Shown here piece by piece: positions 8,592 through 16,962 of a stretch of 64,000 nt of DNA (position 1 is its first letter; every line of letters begins with the position of its first letter). A program made the position numbers and the translations under genes. Under the pieces are notes generated by a model. It searched no databases and was not told the origin of the DNA. It saw nothing but the letters and a program-made list of their open reading frames with translations. Source of the stretch: an uncultured Bacteroidales bacterium. GTDB taxonomy: Bacteria > Bacteroidota > Bacteroidia > Bacteroidales > Paludibacteraceae. The DNA lies in the NCBI GenBank assembly GCA_902766045.1, contig CACXCA010000004.1, positions 1 through 64,000 on the forward strand. Reading direction: 5' to 3'.

Positions 8592-9761
8592 ATGGAAATA
8601 AAAATACAATACATCGTAAATTTATTCATGACAGCTGCACCGCTTATCATTTTTGCAGTCATATTTTTACTTACTCCCCTACCTGATTCTAAAAAGATAG
8701 GAAAGTTCTCTACCTCCTTGAGAATCCTCTCTTTATCCTATTTTTGTCTTGCTACATTTTGCATATACAGAAAATGTGAAGTGATTGATGCTCCTTTCTT
8801 AGTCACCTCATCTATACAGGCCTATTTACTTGCATTTTCTCACTTAAATATGACGAATCCTTCTTTACTTAATTATAAATATGTATTGAAGATAATCTCT
8901 CCTATGTCTCTGATGACAATCATTTATTGTATCATCGCACCATTTTACCCTCATGTCATTCTGACACATGGATCCATGATCAACCCTTTCAGTCCTGATT
9001 GTGCATGGATTACCAGTGAAGGCATTCAATGGGAGGTTGCAATCCGTGTCATTTGGCTAATCTGCTATATACTTAACATACTATACCTCATCGTCATCTA
9101 CAAAAAAGAATATGATGAATACCAAAACAGACTGGATAACTTCTCTTCGGAAATGCCTTTAACTAATTTCCGATTAATCAACACTAGTTTTTTCTTAATT
9201 GTATTCATCGGAATCGACTCTGTTTTTGTTACTTTCACAAATGGTTCCCCTACCATTTTAAATATCATGCTAAATCTCTTCATGCTCATTCTCTATTTTG
9301 CTGTGGGCTTTATTTATCTTCAATACCCTAAAAGCTTCTTCGTCATTAAAGAGGTGATTCCCAATGCCGATCCTGATGCGGAGAACGACGAGTTTGAGGA
9401 TAATGACTTTGAAAGCGAAAAAAACACCGATATATCTGAAGACAAATGGAACAAATGGAAAGATGTAATCCTTTCTAAAAAATTGTACCTACAACAGGGA
9501 ATCACAATCATCCAAGTTGCTCAGGAACTAGGAACTAACAGAACATATCTCTCCAACTCTCTACACCAAATGGAAGATATGAACTTCAACACATATATCA
9601 ATTCCCTACGAATAAGAGATGCTCAAAATCTACTTCGGAATACAGATTATTCACTGTCTGACATCTGTAATATGGTAGGCTACTCTGATTCAGGAAACTT
9701 CAGCAGACAGTTCAAAAAAATCGTGGGCGAATCACCTGCTTGCTGGAGAAAAAAGAAATAA
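8592..9761 (+). CDS. membrane-embedded AraC-family transcriptional regulator
   Basis: The N-terminal two thirds carry about seven hydrophobic segments, a linker rich in Asp/Glu follows, and the last ~100 residues are an AraC/XylS double helix-turn-helix (VAQELGTNRTYLSNSL, then LSDICNMVGYSDSGNFSRQF). This is a one-component regulator that would sense a signal in or across the inner membrane and bind DNA without release. I use the ATG at 8592 (389 residues) because the promoter box at 8541-8548 leaves no leader for the ATG at 8556. It is transcribed divergently from gyrA and lies directly upstream of the GH44 cellulase gene, a plausible target. Ligand unknown. Confidence 0.88.
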   Translation: MEIKIQYIVNLFMTAAPLIIFAVIFLLTPLPDSKKIGKFSTSLRILSLSYFCLATFCIYRKCEVIDAPFLVTSSIQAYLLAFSHLNMTNPSLLNYKYVLKIISPMSLMTIIYCIIAPFYPHVILTHGSMINPFSPDCAWITSEGIQWEVAIRVIWLICYILNILYLIVIYKKEYDEYQNRLDNFSSEMPLTNFRLINTSFFLIVFIGIDSVFVTFTNGSPTILNIMLNLFMLILYFAVGFIYLQYPKSFFVIKEVIPNADPDAENDEFEDNDFESEKNTDISEDKWNKWKDVILSKKLYLQQGITIIQVAQELGTNRTYLSNSLHQMEDMNFNTYINSLRIRDAQNLLRNTDYSLSDICNMVGYSDSGNFSRQFKKIVGESPACWRKKK

Positions 9762-9781
9762 ATCCTTCACATAAAAAAGAA

Positions 9782-9830
9782 AACGGGTTGTCTCTCATGA
9801 CATACCCGTTACGTCCGTTTTCATTTTTTT
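9782..9830 (+). terminator. terminator after the AraC regulator
   Basis: Hairpin with arms AACGGGT (9783 on) and ACCCGTT (to 9810), extended inward by TGTC/GACA. A T run at 9824-9830 follows after a short spacer, so it is an imperfect intrinsic terminator. Confidence 0.5.
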
Positions 9831-10090
9831 GAACATCATTTATACTTTTCGAAAAATATTTAAAATCTATAAAACTGTGAATTTTTACTATTACAAAAAT
9901 AGTGTATATATATATTTTTCATTTGTCAATACGTACAATTGTTCGTTTAAAAATTGACAAAACATTGCATTGTCATCCTTTGTAAATATCTCATTTTTAG
10001 CTATTACCGAAAAATTCCGTTTTTGACAATACAACAATTTGAAAAAAATCATATAAATTTGTAGAAAATATTTAATGAATAGAAAACTGT
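9831..10090 (+). promoter_or_regulatory. long AT-rich control region upstream of GH44
   Basis: The gap between the AraC regulator and the GH44 gene (9762-10090) holds no gene. Three copies of a 7-mer occur: TTGTCAA at 9923-9929 and TTGACAA at 9954-9960 and 10023-10029, the first inverted relative to the others. A palindrome ACAATTGT is at 9935-9942. A TAAATTTG -7 box lies at 10054-10061, 29 bp before the ATG. The repeats may be sites for the neighbouring AraC protein; that is inference. Confidence 0.45.
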
Positions 10091-11947
10091 ATGTCTATGA
10101 GAAAAAAATCAATTTTAACACTCTTATTTTTTTTAAACGGTTCTTTACTGATAAATGCATCAACCAACATCACCGTGAATTTGAAAAGTGATAACGTGTC
10201 CATTTCTCCATACATATATGGACGAAACGGAGCTCCATCATCTGATGCAGAATACAACAAGATTAAAGAAGCCGGCATTCATTTTGAACGAATGAATGAT
10301 GGAAACAACTGCACAAAGTACAATTGGAGAAAGAAATTAACTTGTCACCCCGATTGGTATAACAATGTTTATGCCTGCGACTGGGATGACAGAGCGCAGA
10401 AATTTCAGTCTAAGCTACCTGACGTGAAAGGAATGTTCGCCTTTCAACTATTAGGGAAAGTGGCGAAAACCAACCAATACAATTTCAACGATTGGGAATA
10501 TAACAGATCTCAATGGTGGAGTGGTTGCAGTAAAAAACTATGTGGCGGTGGTCAAGTGGATGCGGATGGCAATATCATCCAATTGGGTGACACTTCTCTC
10601 TTTTTACAAGACTGGCCAGCGGATTCAACCACAGCGATATATACCCACTGGTCTGACGACCTTAATCTAGACATGAGTCAGTATGAATATTGGAACATGG
10701 ACAATGAGATGGAAATCTGGGGTGGTACTCATAGTGATGTCATCGAAAATGTTTACACCAATGAAACATACGAAGAGATCATGCAAAAATATTTTGCCGT
10801 GGCTAAATCAATCCGTAAAATCAATCCAAACGTTAAATTGTGCGGTCCTGCAGCAGCTTCTGAATGGACATGGTTCAACGGTAGTGGAAATACCCAACCC
10901 ACAGTCAACGGAAAAACATATTGCTGGTTAGAATATTTCATCATGCGTTGTGCACAGGAAGAGAAAGAAACAGGCATACGCATGATTGATGTGTTAGACA
11001 TTCATAACTATCCTGATGTGACCAGTGACGCCGACATCCTTCAATGTCATCGAATTCTATACGATAGAAACTACAAGTATCCAAAAGCCAATGGAGTAAA
11101 GAAAATCAATGGCGGCTGGGATAATAATCAAACCAAAGAATATATCTTAGAACGATGCAAGGACTGGATCATCAACTATTTCGGAGATGACAACAACATA
11201 AAGTTTGGTATCGGGGAATACAATGTTTCAAGCAATGCATCAGAAACCGTCCACGCACTATCGTATGCGTCAATGATTGGTGAAGGTGCTCGTCATGGCA
11301 TGGAATATTTCACACCATGGACCTGGCATGAATGTATGTGGGAAGTGGTTCATTTATTTAGCAAAACTGCGAAAGAAATCAATGTCGGTTCCACATCAGA
11401 CAATGAGGCTCTCGTCTCTGCTTATTGTTCGAAAAACAGTCAAGGGGACTCATTAACAATTATCTTCGTAAACAGAAGCAGTTCGGAAGAGAATATCTAC
11501 ACAGCCATTCATAATGGCAATTTCATAGATGGTCAATATCCAACCTATACCTTAGATGCGTTCAGTAAAGAGTCCACGTTCCAATCCAGCACACAAAACA
11601 GTCTGAAGGAAGGATCTGTTGTATTAACGAATAATAGTATTCAAACCACACTGCCAGCCTATTCCATCACCTCTGTCACATTACATGATGGAACTGCTGA
11701 ACTATTGGATGTGACAGACAATGCCGTCTCACTCTGCCCTACTTCTGTCCATAATGATATAACTATTATAAGTGAATATCTTATCAAACATGTCACTCTT
11801 TTAAATGAAACAGGAGTTGCATGTAAATCTATGACATGTAATGCAGAATCAGTAAAGATGGATTTGTCATCTCTTGCTACAGGCATCTATTTCATACAAG
11901 TACAAACTGAGAATAACATACACACTTCAAAAATAATTAAGAAGTAA
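10091..11947 (+). CDS. GH44 endoglucanase/xyloglucanase with T9SS sorting domain
   Basis: GH44 enzymes cleave internal beta-1,4 bonds in cellulose-type glucans and xyloglucan with retention. The 618-residue protein has a signal peptide (residues 1-24), the family start ISPYIYGRNG at about 38-47, the acid/base Glu206 in MDNEMEIWGG and the nucleophile Glu376 in GIGEYN. After a beta-rich region, the last ~80 residues form a T9SS type A sorting domain ending GIYFIQV...SKIIKK, so the enzyme should be exported across the outer membrane. Start choice between ATG 10091 and 10097 is open. It follows a membrane AraC regulator and is followed by a bidirectional terminator. Confidence 0.9.
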   Translation: MSMRKKSILTLLFFLNGSLLINASTNITVNLKSDNVSISPYIYGRNGAPSSDAEYNKIKEAGIHFERMNDGNNCTKYNWRKKLTCHPDWYNNVYACDWDDRAQKFQSKLPDVKGMFAFQLLGKVAKTNQYNFNDWEYNRSQWWSGCSKKLCGGGQVDADGNIIQLGDTSLFLQDWPADSTTAIYTHWSDDLNLDMSQYEYWNMDNEMEIWGGTHSDVIENVYTNETYEEIMQKYFAVAKSIRKINPNVKLCGPAAASEWTWFNGSGNTQPTVNGKTYCWLEYFIMRCAQEEKETGIRMIDVLDIHNYPDVTSDADILQCHRILYDRNYKYPKANGVKKINGGWDNNQTKEYILERCKDWIINYFGDDNNIKFGIGEYNVSSNASETVHALSYASMIGEGARHGMEYFTPWTWHECMWEVVHLFSKTAKEINVGSTSDNEALVSAYCSKNSQGDSLTIIFVNRSSSEENIYTAIHNGNFIDGQYPTYTLDAFSKESTFQSSTQNSLKEGSVVLTNNSIQTTLPAYSITSVTLHDGTAELLDVTDNAVSLCPTSVHNDITIISEYLIKHVTLLNETGVACKSMTCNAESVKMDLSSLATGIYFIQVQTENNIHTSKIIKK

Positions 11948-11962
11948 TTTTTCCCACAAAAG

Positions 11963-11998
11963 AAAAATAGGGGCATTGTAAAAATGTCCCTATTTTTT
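11963..11998. terminator. bidirectional terminator between GH44 and tyrA
   Basis: Stem AAAAATAGGG / CCCTATTTTT, extended inward by CATT/AATG around one mismatch, with T runs on both strands. It serves the two convergent genes. Confidence 0.8.
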
Positions 11999-12023
11999 GT
12001 AACACATATAGTTGTGTTATAGA

Positions 12024-12866
12024 TTATCTTAAAATTCTCTTAATACGATTAGCATCTTCAATTAAATTACGCAATGCCTGTTCATCATTCTGTTCCATTG
12101 CAGTCTTAAACTGACTCAATTTATCCATATACGCGTCAAGAACAGAAAGAACATTCTCTTTATTCTGCATAAAGATAGGCACCCACATATCAGCATTACT
12201 CTTAGACAAACGAGCAGTAGAAGCGAATCCTCCAGACGCTAAATCAAAGATGTTTTTTTCATTTTTTTCTTTATCCAACACAGTCAATGCCAAAGCGAAG
12301 GATATCACATGAGAGATATGTGACACATACGCTACGTGAACATCATGATGTGCAGCTCGCATATAGATGATACGCATATTCAACGAATCATACATATTTC
12401 TCACCAATTCCACAGCCTTAGCATCAGAATCTTCTGCATTACAGATAATACCGGCACGACCAGCGAACAGATTAGGTATAGCCGCCCATGGACCATTAAA
12501 CTCAGTTCCTGCCATTGGGTGAGAAGCAACATAATTCTTACGACGAGGATGATAGTGAACCGAATCATTCAACTTCTCCTTCGTTGAACATACATCCACT
12601 ACATATTGATTGTCGTTGATCTTATCCAAGATATCAGACAACATACGAATAGCTGCGCTAACAGGTACCGACAAAATTATCAAATCACTTTTCGCAATCA
12701 ATTCGTCCAATGGTAAAATTTCATCCACCAAGCCTATACGCTGAGCTGTCATTCCATTCAACTCAGAGTTATCATAACCAATGAAATGGTCTGCAAAGTT
12801 TTTCTTCCGTAAATCGATAGCCATAGAGCCACCGATCAAACCTAATCCAATAATTCCTAATGTCAT
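12024..12866 (-). CDS. tyrA: prephenate dehydrogenase (TyrA type)
   Basis: Converts prephenate to 4-hydroxyphenylpyruvate with NAD(P)+, the committed step to tyrosine. The 280-residue form begins MTLGIIGLGLIGGS, a Rossmann dinucleotide fold right at the N terminus. Later blocks are SDLIILSVPVSA, DVCSTKEK and ASHPMAGTEFNGP, the last holding a conserved active-site His region. I chose the ATG at 12866 because the upstream in-frame ATG (12917) adds 17 residues ahead of the nucleotide-binding fold. There is no chorismate mutase domain, and no other aromatic-pathway gene is adjacent. Confidence 0.9.
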   Translation of the reverse strand: MTLGIIGLGLIGGSMAIDLRKKNFADHFIGYDNSELNGMTAQRIGLVDEILPLDELIAKSDLIILSVPVSAAIRMLSDILDKINDNQYVVDVCSTKEKLNDSVHYHPRRKNYVASHPMAGTEFNGPWAAIPNLFAGRAGIICNAEDSDAKAVELVRNMYDSLNMRIIYMRAAHHDVHVAYVSHISHVISFALALTVLDKEKNEKNIFDLASGGFASTARLSKSNADMWVPIFMQNKENVLSVLDAYMDKLSQFKTAMEQNDEQALRNLIEDANRIKRILR

Positions 12867-13028
12867 ATTAGTATTTAATAAAGACGGGATTATAAATTCA
12901 TTTCGTAAAATTTTCAAAAATCAAAAATCACCGAAATGTTTATCAACCCACAGATTATATTTTTTGTTTAAACGATGAATTTTCTGAATTCACCTACATA
13001 TTTTATTACGATTGATAACATCTCAAAA

Positions 13029-13724
13029 TCAACCATTTCTACTCAAGAAAGATAGATAGTCGATATCAAGAATCTTTATTTTCCGACCTTCAATGGAGAT
13101 TATATTTTCATGTGCCATCCACGAGAGTGTGCGAATAGCATTGGATGTCGTCATATTAGATAAATTCGCAACGTCTTCTCTGGAGAGAGAGACATTCAAA
13201 CATCCCTCTTCAGTCAAACCGAAATTATCACGCAAGAATAAAAGAGACTCTGCCAAACGTCCTCTCACATGCTTCTGTGTTAAAGAGACAGCACGCTTAT
13301 CTGCAATTCCTAAATCCACTGACAACTTATGAATAAAATGCCATGCCAATTCACTGTTCCGTTCCAATAGGTTCTTTATTACATCCCTTGGAATCATATA
13401 GATAACAGCAGGTTCAAAAGCACATGCATTCGTAACGAAATTCTCCATGGCAAACATGGCACGATACGCCAACATCTCTCCTGGTTTTACCACTCGAACA
13501 ATCTGGCTTCTCCCTCCTACTCCTGTACGGAAAATCTTCAATTTGCCTTTTGCTACACAAAGAACATGTGTTGGTACTTCTCCTTCACAATATACCATTT
13601 CGTTCTTTTTAAACTTACGAATCATACAATATCGATTCAAATAGTCCAATTGTTCAGGTGTCAAAACACTCCAAACTTCCGATATTGTTTCTATACCAAC
13701 ATATTCGTTATCCAAGTTCTTCAT
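13029..13724 (-). CDS. Crp/Fnr-family transcriptional regulator
   Basis: This 231-residue regulator has an N-terminal cyclic-nucleotide-like beta roll (about residues 18-130, including VLCVAKGKLKIFR and VVKPGEMLAYRAMF) and a C-terminal winged helix with recognition region LSREDVANLSNMTTSNAIRTLS (about 180-200). The N-terminal cysteine set of FNR is not present, so it is not an obvious iron-sulfur oxygen sensor, and the cAMP-binding Arg signature is not evident. The inducer is unknown. It has its own -7 box at 13752-13759. Confidence 0.88.
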   Translation of the reverse strand: MKNLDNEYVGIETISEVWSVLTPEQLDYLNRYCMIRKFKKNEMVYCEGEVPTHVLCVAKGKLKIFRTGVGGRSQIVRVVKPGEMLAYRAMFAMENFVTNACAFEPAVIYMIPRDVIKNLLERNSELAWHFIHKLSVDLGIADKRAVSLTQKHVRGRLAESLLFLRDNFGLTEEGCLNVSLSREDVANLSNMTTSNAIRTLSWMAHENIISIEGRKIKILDIDYLSFLSRNG

Positions 13725-13751
13725 TCATGCGTATTTTCTAAATTGACATTG

Positions 13752-13759
13752 CAAATTTA
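13752..13759 (-). promoter_or_regulatory. -7 box for the Crp/Fnr gene
   Basis: The minus strand reads TAAATTTG, matching TAnnTTTG, 27 bp before the ATG. Confidence 0.55.
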
Positions 13760-13810
13760 ATAAAAAATGTTAAAAAACACTATTGATGGTGCAAAAAGTT
13801 GGAAACGGCA

Positions 13811-14359
13811 CTATTCTTTAAGCTCGTATGCCCCAATTAAGTCGAAAAAAGCTTCTGCACTTTTTTGTGCTTTTTCTTGCGATTCATTAGGTTCCCAAGC
13901 ATTAACTACATTATAATTGGGAATCTGCCAAAAATATTCTCCCGTTCCATTGGAACATTCACAAGCAGACAATGTATCACATAATTTGGGGAAATAGAAA
14001 GAAGTGATATGTATTGTATTAAATTTTACATCTGAAGGAGAATTTGAACTGCCAAGATTAATATCGCACGATATCACACAAGTATCTATCTTATTGAAGA
14101 TAAATAAATGATAATGATCCACATGATCAGAGTAACATGTATCCATCGTTGAATACAAACTATCCCTTATTTTCAAGACATCCCATTCTGGATATTTTTG
14201 TTTCAACCATTGGATCTTGTTAATCAACTGTGTTTTATCATATCCTGTGAATTCATAATTCAATGTATTGCAATACGACCCTGAGCAAAAACATCGCAAA
14301 ATATCTTTACAGGATGTCAACGACAGCAAGACAAATAAAATACATATAATTTTTTTCAT
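13811..14359 (-). CDS. lipoprotein of unknown function
   Basis: I do not recognise this protein of about 182 residues. The start MKKIICILF at 14359 gives a standard lipoprotein signal with lipobox LTSC (Cys at residue 17); an ATG four codons upstream is also in frame. The mature part is rich in Cys (CFCSGSYC just after the lipobox, then CECSNGTGEYFW), suggesting disulfides or metal binding in the envelope. It stands alone between the Crp/Fnr and DUF4197 genes on the same strand. Confidence 0.65.
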   Translation of the reverse strand: MKKIICILFVLLSLTSCKDILRCFCSGSYCNTLNYEFTGYDKTQLINKIQWLKQKYPEWDVLKIRDSLYSTMDTCYSDHVDHYHLFIFNKIDTCVISCDINLGSSNSPSDVKFNTIHITSFYFPKLCDTLSACECSNGTGEYFWQIPNYNVVNAWEPNESQEKAQKSAEAFFDLIGAYELKE

Positions 14360-14432
14360 GGTAATTATCATTTGATTATCAACTTTTTATAATAATATTT
14401 TCTATTCGCATAAGGTTGTTCTATGTTGAACC

Positions 14433-14466
14433 AAAAAAGTGAGGATTCAAACCGAACCCTCACTTC
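14433..14466 (-). terminator. terminator after the DUF4197 gene
   Basis: Stem AAGTGAGG / CCTCACTT with an internal loop, followed on the minus strand by a T run (complement of 14433-14438). Confidence 0.7.
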
Positions 14467-14489
14467 TATACTATACTATATTGCATTGA

Positions 14490-15347
14490 TTATTCATCCA
14501 ATCTTCCGAACACTCTTTGCAACAATTCGGATGTACGTTCCGCAACATTGGTACGAATACCTTTTTCCTTGTCTGCCACCTTTACAAACAAGCCATCCAA
14601 TGCTTTTCCCGTAACATATTCACCTAAATCTGTATTCACTGTTTGAATTGCATTTACCTTATTGTAAATATCGTCCTTTCCTGCTGCTGCTAATCCTATT
14701 TTCAAAGTAGCCATTGCAAGTTGACCTTTGGATGTGCTCTTCAATTCTGCCAATTTATTGTAATACGAAGAGAAGCCTGACCATGCATCATTCAATGTAT
14801 GTCCACTAACCGACACTTGATCAAAAGTTCCTCTAACAACCTCACCAAATGTAACAGTCAGTCCATCATATGTTTTATCTCTCAGATATTCTGTTGCTGC
14901 ATTCTCTGCTCCGAACAAGATTGTCTCCCCATCAGAAATTGTCATACTGGTAATCGCATTCGAAAAGATTCCTGCTGCTTTTGGAGCCGCTTCTTCTGCT
15001 GCTTTATTCATCAATGTCACCAACTCATCTTCATTGAACACACTGGCACCGATAGCCGTCAAAAACGTCTTTCCTGCCGTTGTGTTAGCTAATTCAACCA
15101 CTGTTGTCACCTCTTCTGGCACACCAATCTTAACAGCTAAATCATTCAAATAGCCACCTTCTTGACCTAAATTTGTCGCTGCAGTCTTGGAACCAATCGT
15201 CAATGCCTCTTTCAATGCTGCAACAGTATCCGTAGTCGATGCTAACGTATTCAAAACATCTTCATTACAAGCCAAGAATGCAATAGGCATTCCTAATCCT
15301 ATTGTTGCATACAAAGCAACTTTTCTCAATTTCGAACGTAATTTCAT
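14490..15347 (-). CDS. DUF4197 family lipoprotein
   Basis: This 285-residue protein belongs to DUF4197, a family of secreted helical proteins of unknown function. It shows the family order: an N-terminal segment ALKEALTIGSKTAATNLG, then KAAEEAAPKAAGIFSNAITSM, then a C-terminal TGKALDGLFVKVADKEKGIR block. The N terminus is a signal sequence ending in FLAC, consistent with lipidation at Cys27. It has its own promoter box (15387-15394) and terminator, so it is probably monocistronic. Confidence 0.85.
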   Translation of the reverse strand: MKLRSKLRKVALYATIGLGMPIAFLACNEDVLNTLASTTDTVAALKEALTIGSKTAATNLGQEGGYLNDLAVKIGVPEEVTTVVELANTTAGKTFLTAIGASVFNEDELVTLMNKAAEEAAPKAAGIFSNAITSMTISDGETILFGAENAATEYLRDKTYDGLTVTFGEVVRGTFDQVSVSGHTLNDAWSGFSSYYNKLAELKSTSKGQLAMATLKIGLAAAGKDDIYNKVNAIQTVNTDLGEYVTGKALDGLFVKVADKEKGIRTNVAERTSELLQRVFGRLDE

Positions 15348-15386
15348 ATTTCCCTTATTATTAAAGTTCTAAAAATTTATGACGAA

Positions 15387-15394
15387 CAAAAGTA
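15387..15394 (-). promoter_or_regulatory. -7 box for the DUF4197 gene
   Basis: The minus strand reads TACTTTTG, matching TAnnTTTG, 39 bp before the ATG. Confidence 0.55.
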
Positions 15395-15533
15395 AGGAAA
15401 ATTAAAAACAACACCAACTAATCACAAAAAAAACTAATTCATCATTTTTTTGAATCACCACTGTTGGGGAGGTTGCTTCTCCTCTCATCTGTCATTCGTG
15501 TTTGTTTTTTAGATTCCTCTATCTTTAATTCTC

Positions 15534-16874
15534 TTATGGCACATCATCATACTCACCCAAGAAGAGCAGTAGCCCCGTCTTTTTTTCACAGATGGCGAAG
15601 GCGAACGGACGGTTGCAGTCCATGTGAAATACCGGGTCTGGCTCATGTTCAAATTCACATATTTCATATGAAAGGGAAGTGACTGCGGCCGCTTCGGTAC
15701 CCTCTTCACTTACGGACAGGAAGAAGTCTTGGCGGACTTGCTCGACCTTTACGTCCTCCTTTGGATCAAGAACCGCAGGATAGCTGGAAAATATGTCATT
15801 GATGTTCAACGCCTTCAGGATGTGTTCGAATGTGTAAAAACCTCTGCTCTCGAATTTAGGCATGAACAATTCACAATTCATGATTTTGAATGGGATGGTG
15901 TTCCATTTGATGGATGGCAGCACGTTGTCGAGCGTGTACCCCTTTTTCGGCAAGACGACAATCATGTAGTAATCATCGTTGTAGTACAATTTGACGGCTT
16001 GGTAGTTGCGGGTCTCCGCACAATCCAATTGGCAGTTGTCGCGAAAGTAGTCGATATCCATGAACGTCGTCAGTTCTGGCTTCCCATGCGTTCCATAGAA
16101 TTTACGTTCCTTAGGCATCAGCTTAAATTTGCACATCCATTTCGCTCCAAAATAGCAAGCATTGTTGATCAATAGCCGTGTGGAGTCCGTGATGTCCACC
16201 CCTAATGATTGGATACGGTCTTGGGTCGCAAGTGCCGCCCAATGATCGATGTCGGACTTTGCGGCGCTTGGATTATTCTTGAAATCGAGGTGTCTGACGG
16301 TTGCGTAATACTTCTCCTTCGCGGCTTTTATGAAGTCATTGCGAACTGGCGTTCCTTGGTTGACCCATAGCGCATTGGCGGTGTGCATCTCCGCATCATC
16401 GGTTTTTACATTGAGGGAGCTGTAGATTTTCCGGTAGAAGTCGTTCATCTCTTCCAATGCGTTCTCGCCCTGGAATCCCAGGGCGTCCGTAATCTCCTTC
16501 GCACCCTTTTCAGAGGCTCCGTTGGCACATAAGCCTAATGCTATGTTAAGGCTGATGGGTGAAAAGAATTTGATGGAGGACGAATCCATTTTTCGTACTT
16601 GGGCGTAGCAATCCATGGCGAACTTGTTATTGCTCTTCACGAATGCTTGCTCCTGCTCCGTTGTTTCAAGCGAAACCTGCTCGGCGGATTCGGGAGGCAA
16701 CACCCATTCATTCAACTGGCTGCTTGTCGTATCTGAGTCCACTATTATGGCGGTACTGTCCGCTTTCCCGCAACCTACTGCATCACTTTTCTTTGAGTTG
16801 GGAGACGTGCAGCAGAACAAGCCTATCGCCAGCGATGTCATGCCCAAAAATAAAAATGGAGTTCGGTTTTTCAT
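15534..16874 (-). CDS. serpin-family protease inhibitor, lipoprotein form
   Basis: Serpins trap serine or cysteine proteases by inserting a cleaved reactive loop into their central sheet. This 446-residue copy has a lipoprotein-like signal (GLFCC, Cys near 21-22), a linker with the motif LNEWVLPP shared by the next two serpins, and a full serpin domain: FFSPISLNIALGLCANGAS, then LINNACYFGAKW, then a C-terminal NRPFAFAI and FLGEYDDVP. The hinge EEGTEAAAVTS has the small residues of inhibitory serpins. The loop that follows is long and acidic (EICEFEHEPDP). The coding DNA is visibly richer in GC than its neighbours (28 of 50 bases at 15731-15780). It has its own promoter box. Confidence 0.93.
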   Translation of the reverse strand: MKNRTPFLFLGMTSLAIGLFCCTSPNSKKSDAVGCGKADSTAIIVDSDTTSSQLNEWVLPPESAEQVSLETTEQEQAFVKSNNKFAMDCYAQVRKMDSSSIKFFSPISLNIALGLCANGASEKGAKEITDALGFQGENALEEMNDFYRKIYSSLNVKTDDAEMHTANALWVNQGTPVRNDFIKAAKEKYYATVRHLDFKNNPSAAKSDIDHWAALATQDRIQSLGVDITDSTRLLINNACYFGAKWMCKFKLMPKERKFYGTHGKPELTTFMDIDYFRDNCQLDCAETRNYQAVKLYYNDDYYMIVVLPKKGYTLDNVLPSIKWNTIPFKIMNCELFMPKFESRGFYTFEHILKALNINDIFSSYPAVLDPKEDVKVEQVRQDFFLSVSEEGTEAAAVTSLSYEICEFEHEPDPVFHMDCNRPFAFAICEKKTGLLLFLGEYDDVP

Positions 16875-16899
16875 GTTATCATATTAAAAAATTACATAT

Positions 16900-16907
16900 C
16901 AAAGATA
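16900..16907 (-). promoter_or_regulatory. -7 box for the first serpin
   Basis: The minus strand reads TATCTTTG, matching TAnnTTTG, 25 bp before the ATG and just after the terminator of the preceding serpin. This implies independent transcription. Confidence 0.6.
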
Positions 16908-16910
16908 GTA

Positions 16911-16943
16911 AAAAAAAGTGAGGACAATCGTGTTTGCCCTCAC
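16911..16943 (-). terminator. terminator after the second serpin
   Basis: Stem GTGAGG / CCTCAC with a partly paired interior, followed on the minus strand by seven T residues. Confidence 0.7.
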
Positions 16944-16962
16944 CAATAAATATTTGATCAAA

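Noticed and set aside
15729-16175. 148-codon open frame on the plus strand
   Set aside because: Antisense shadow of the GC-rich serpin gene; higher GC lowers stop-codon frequency in other frames.
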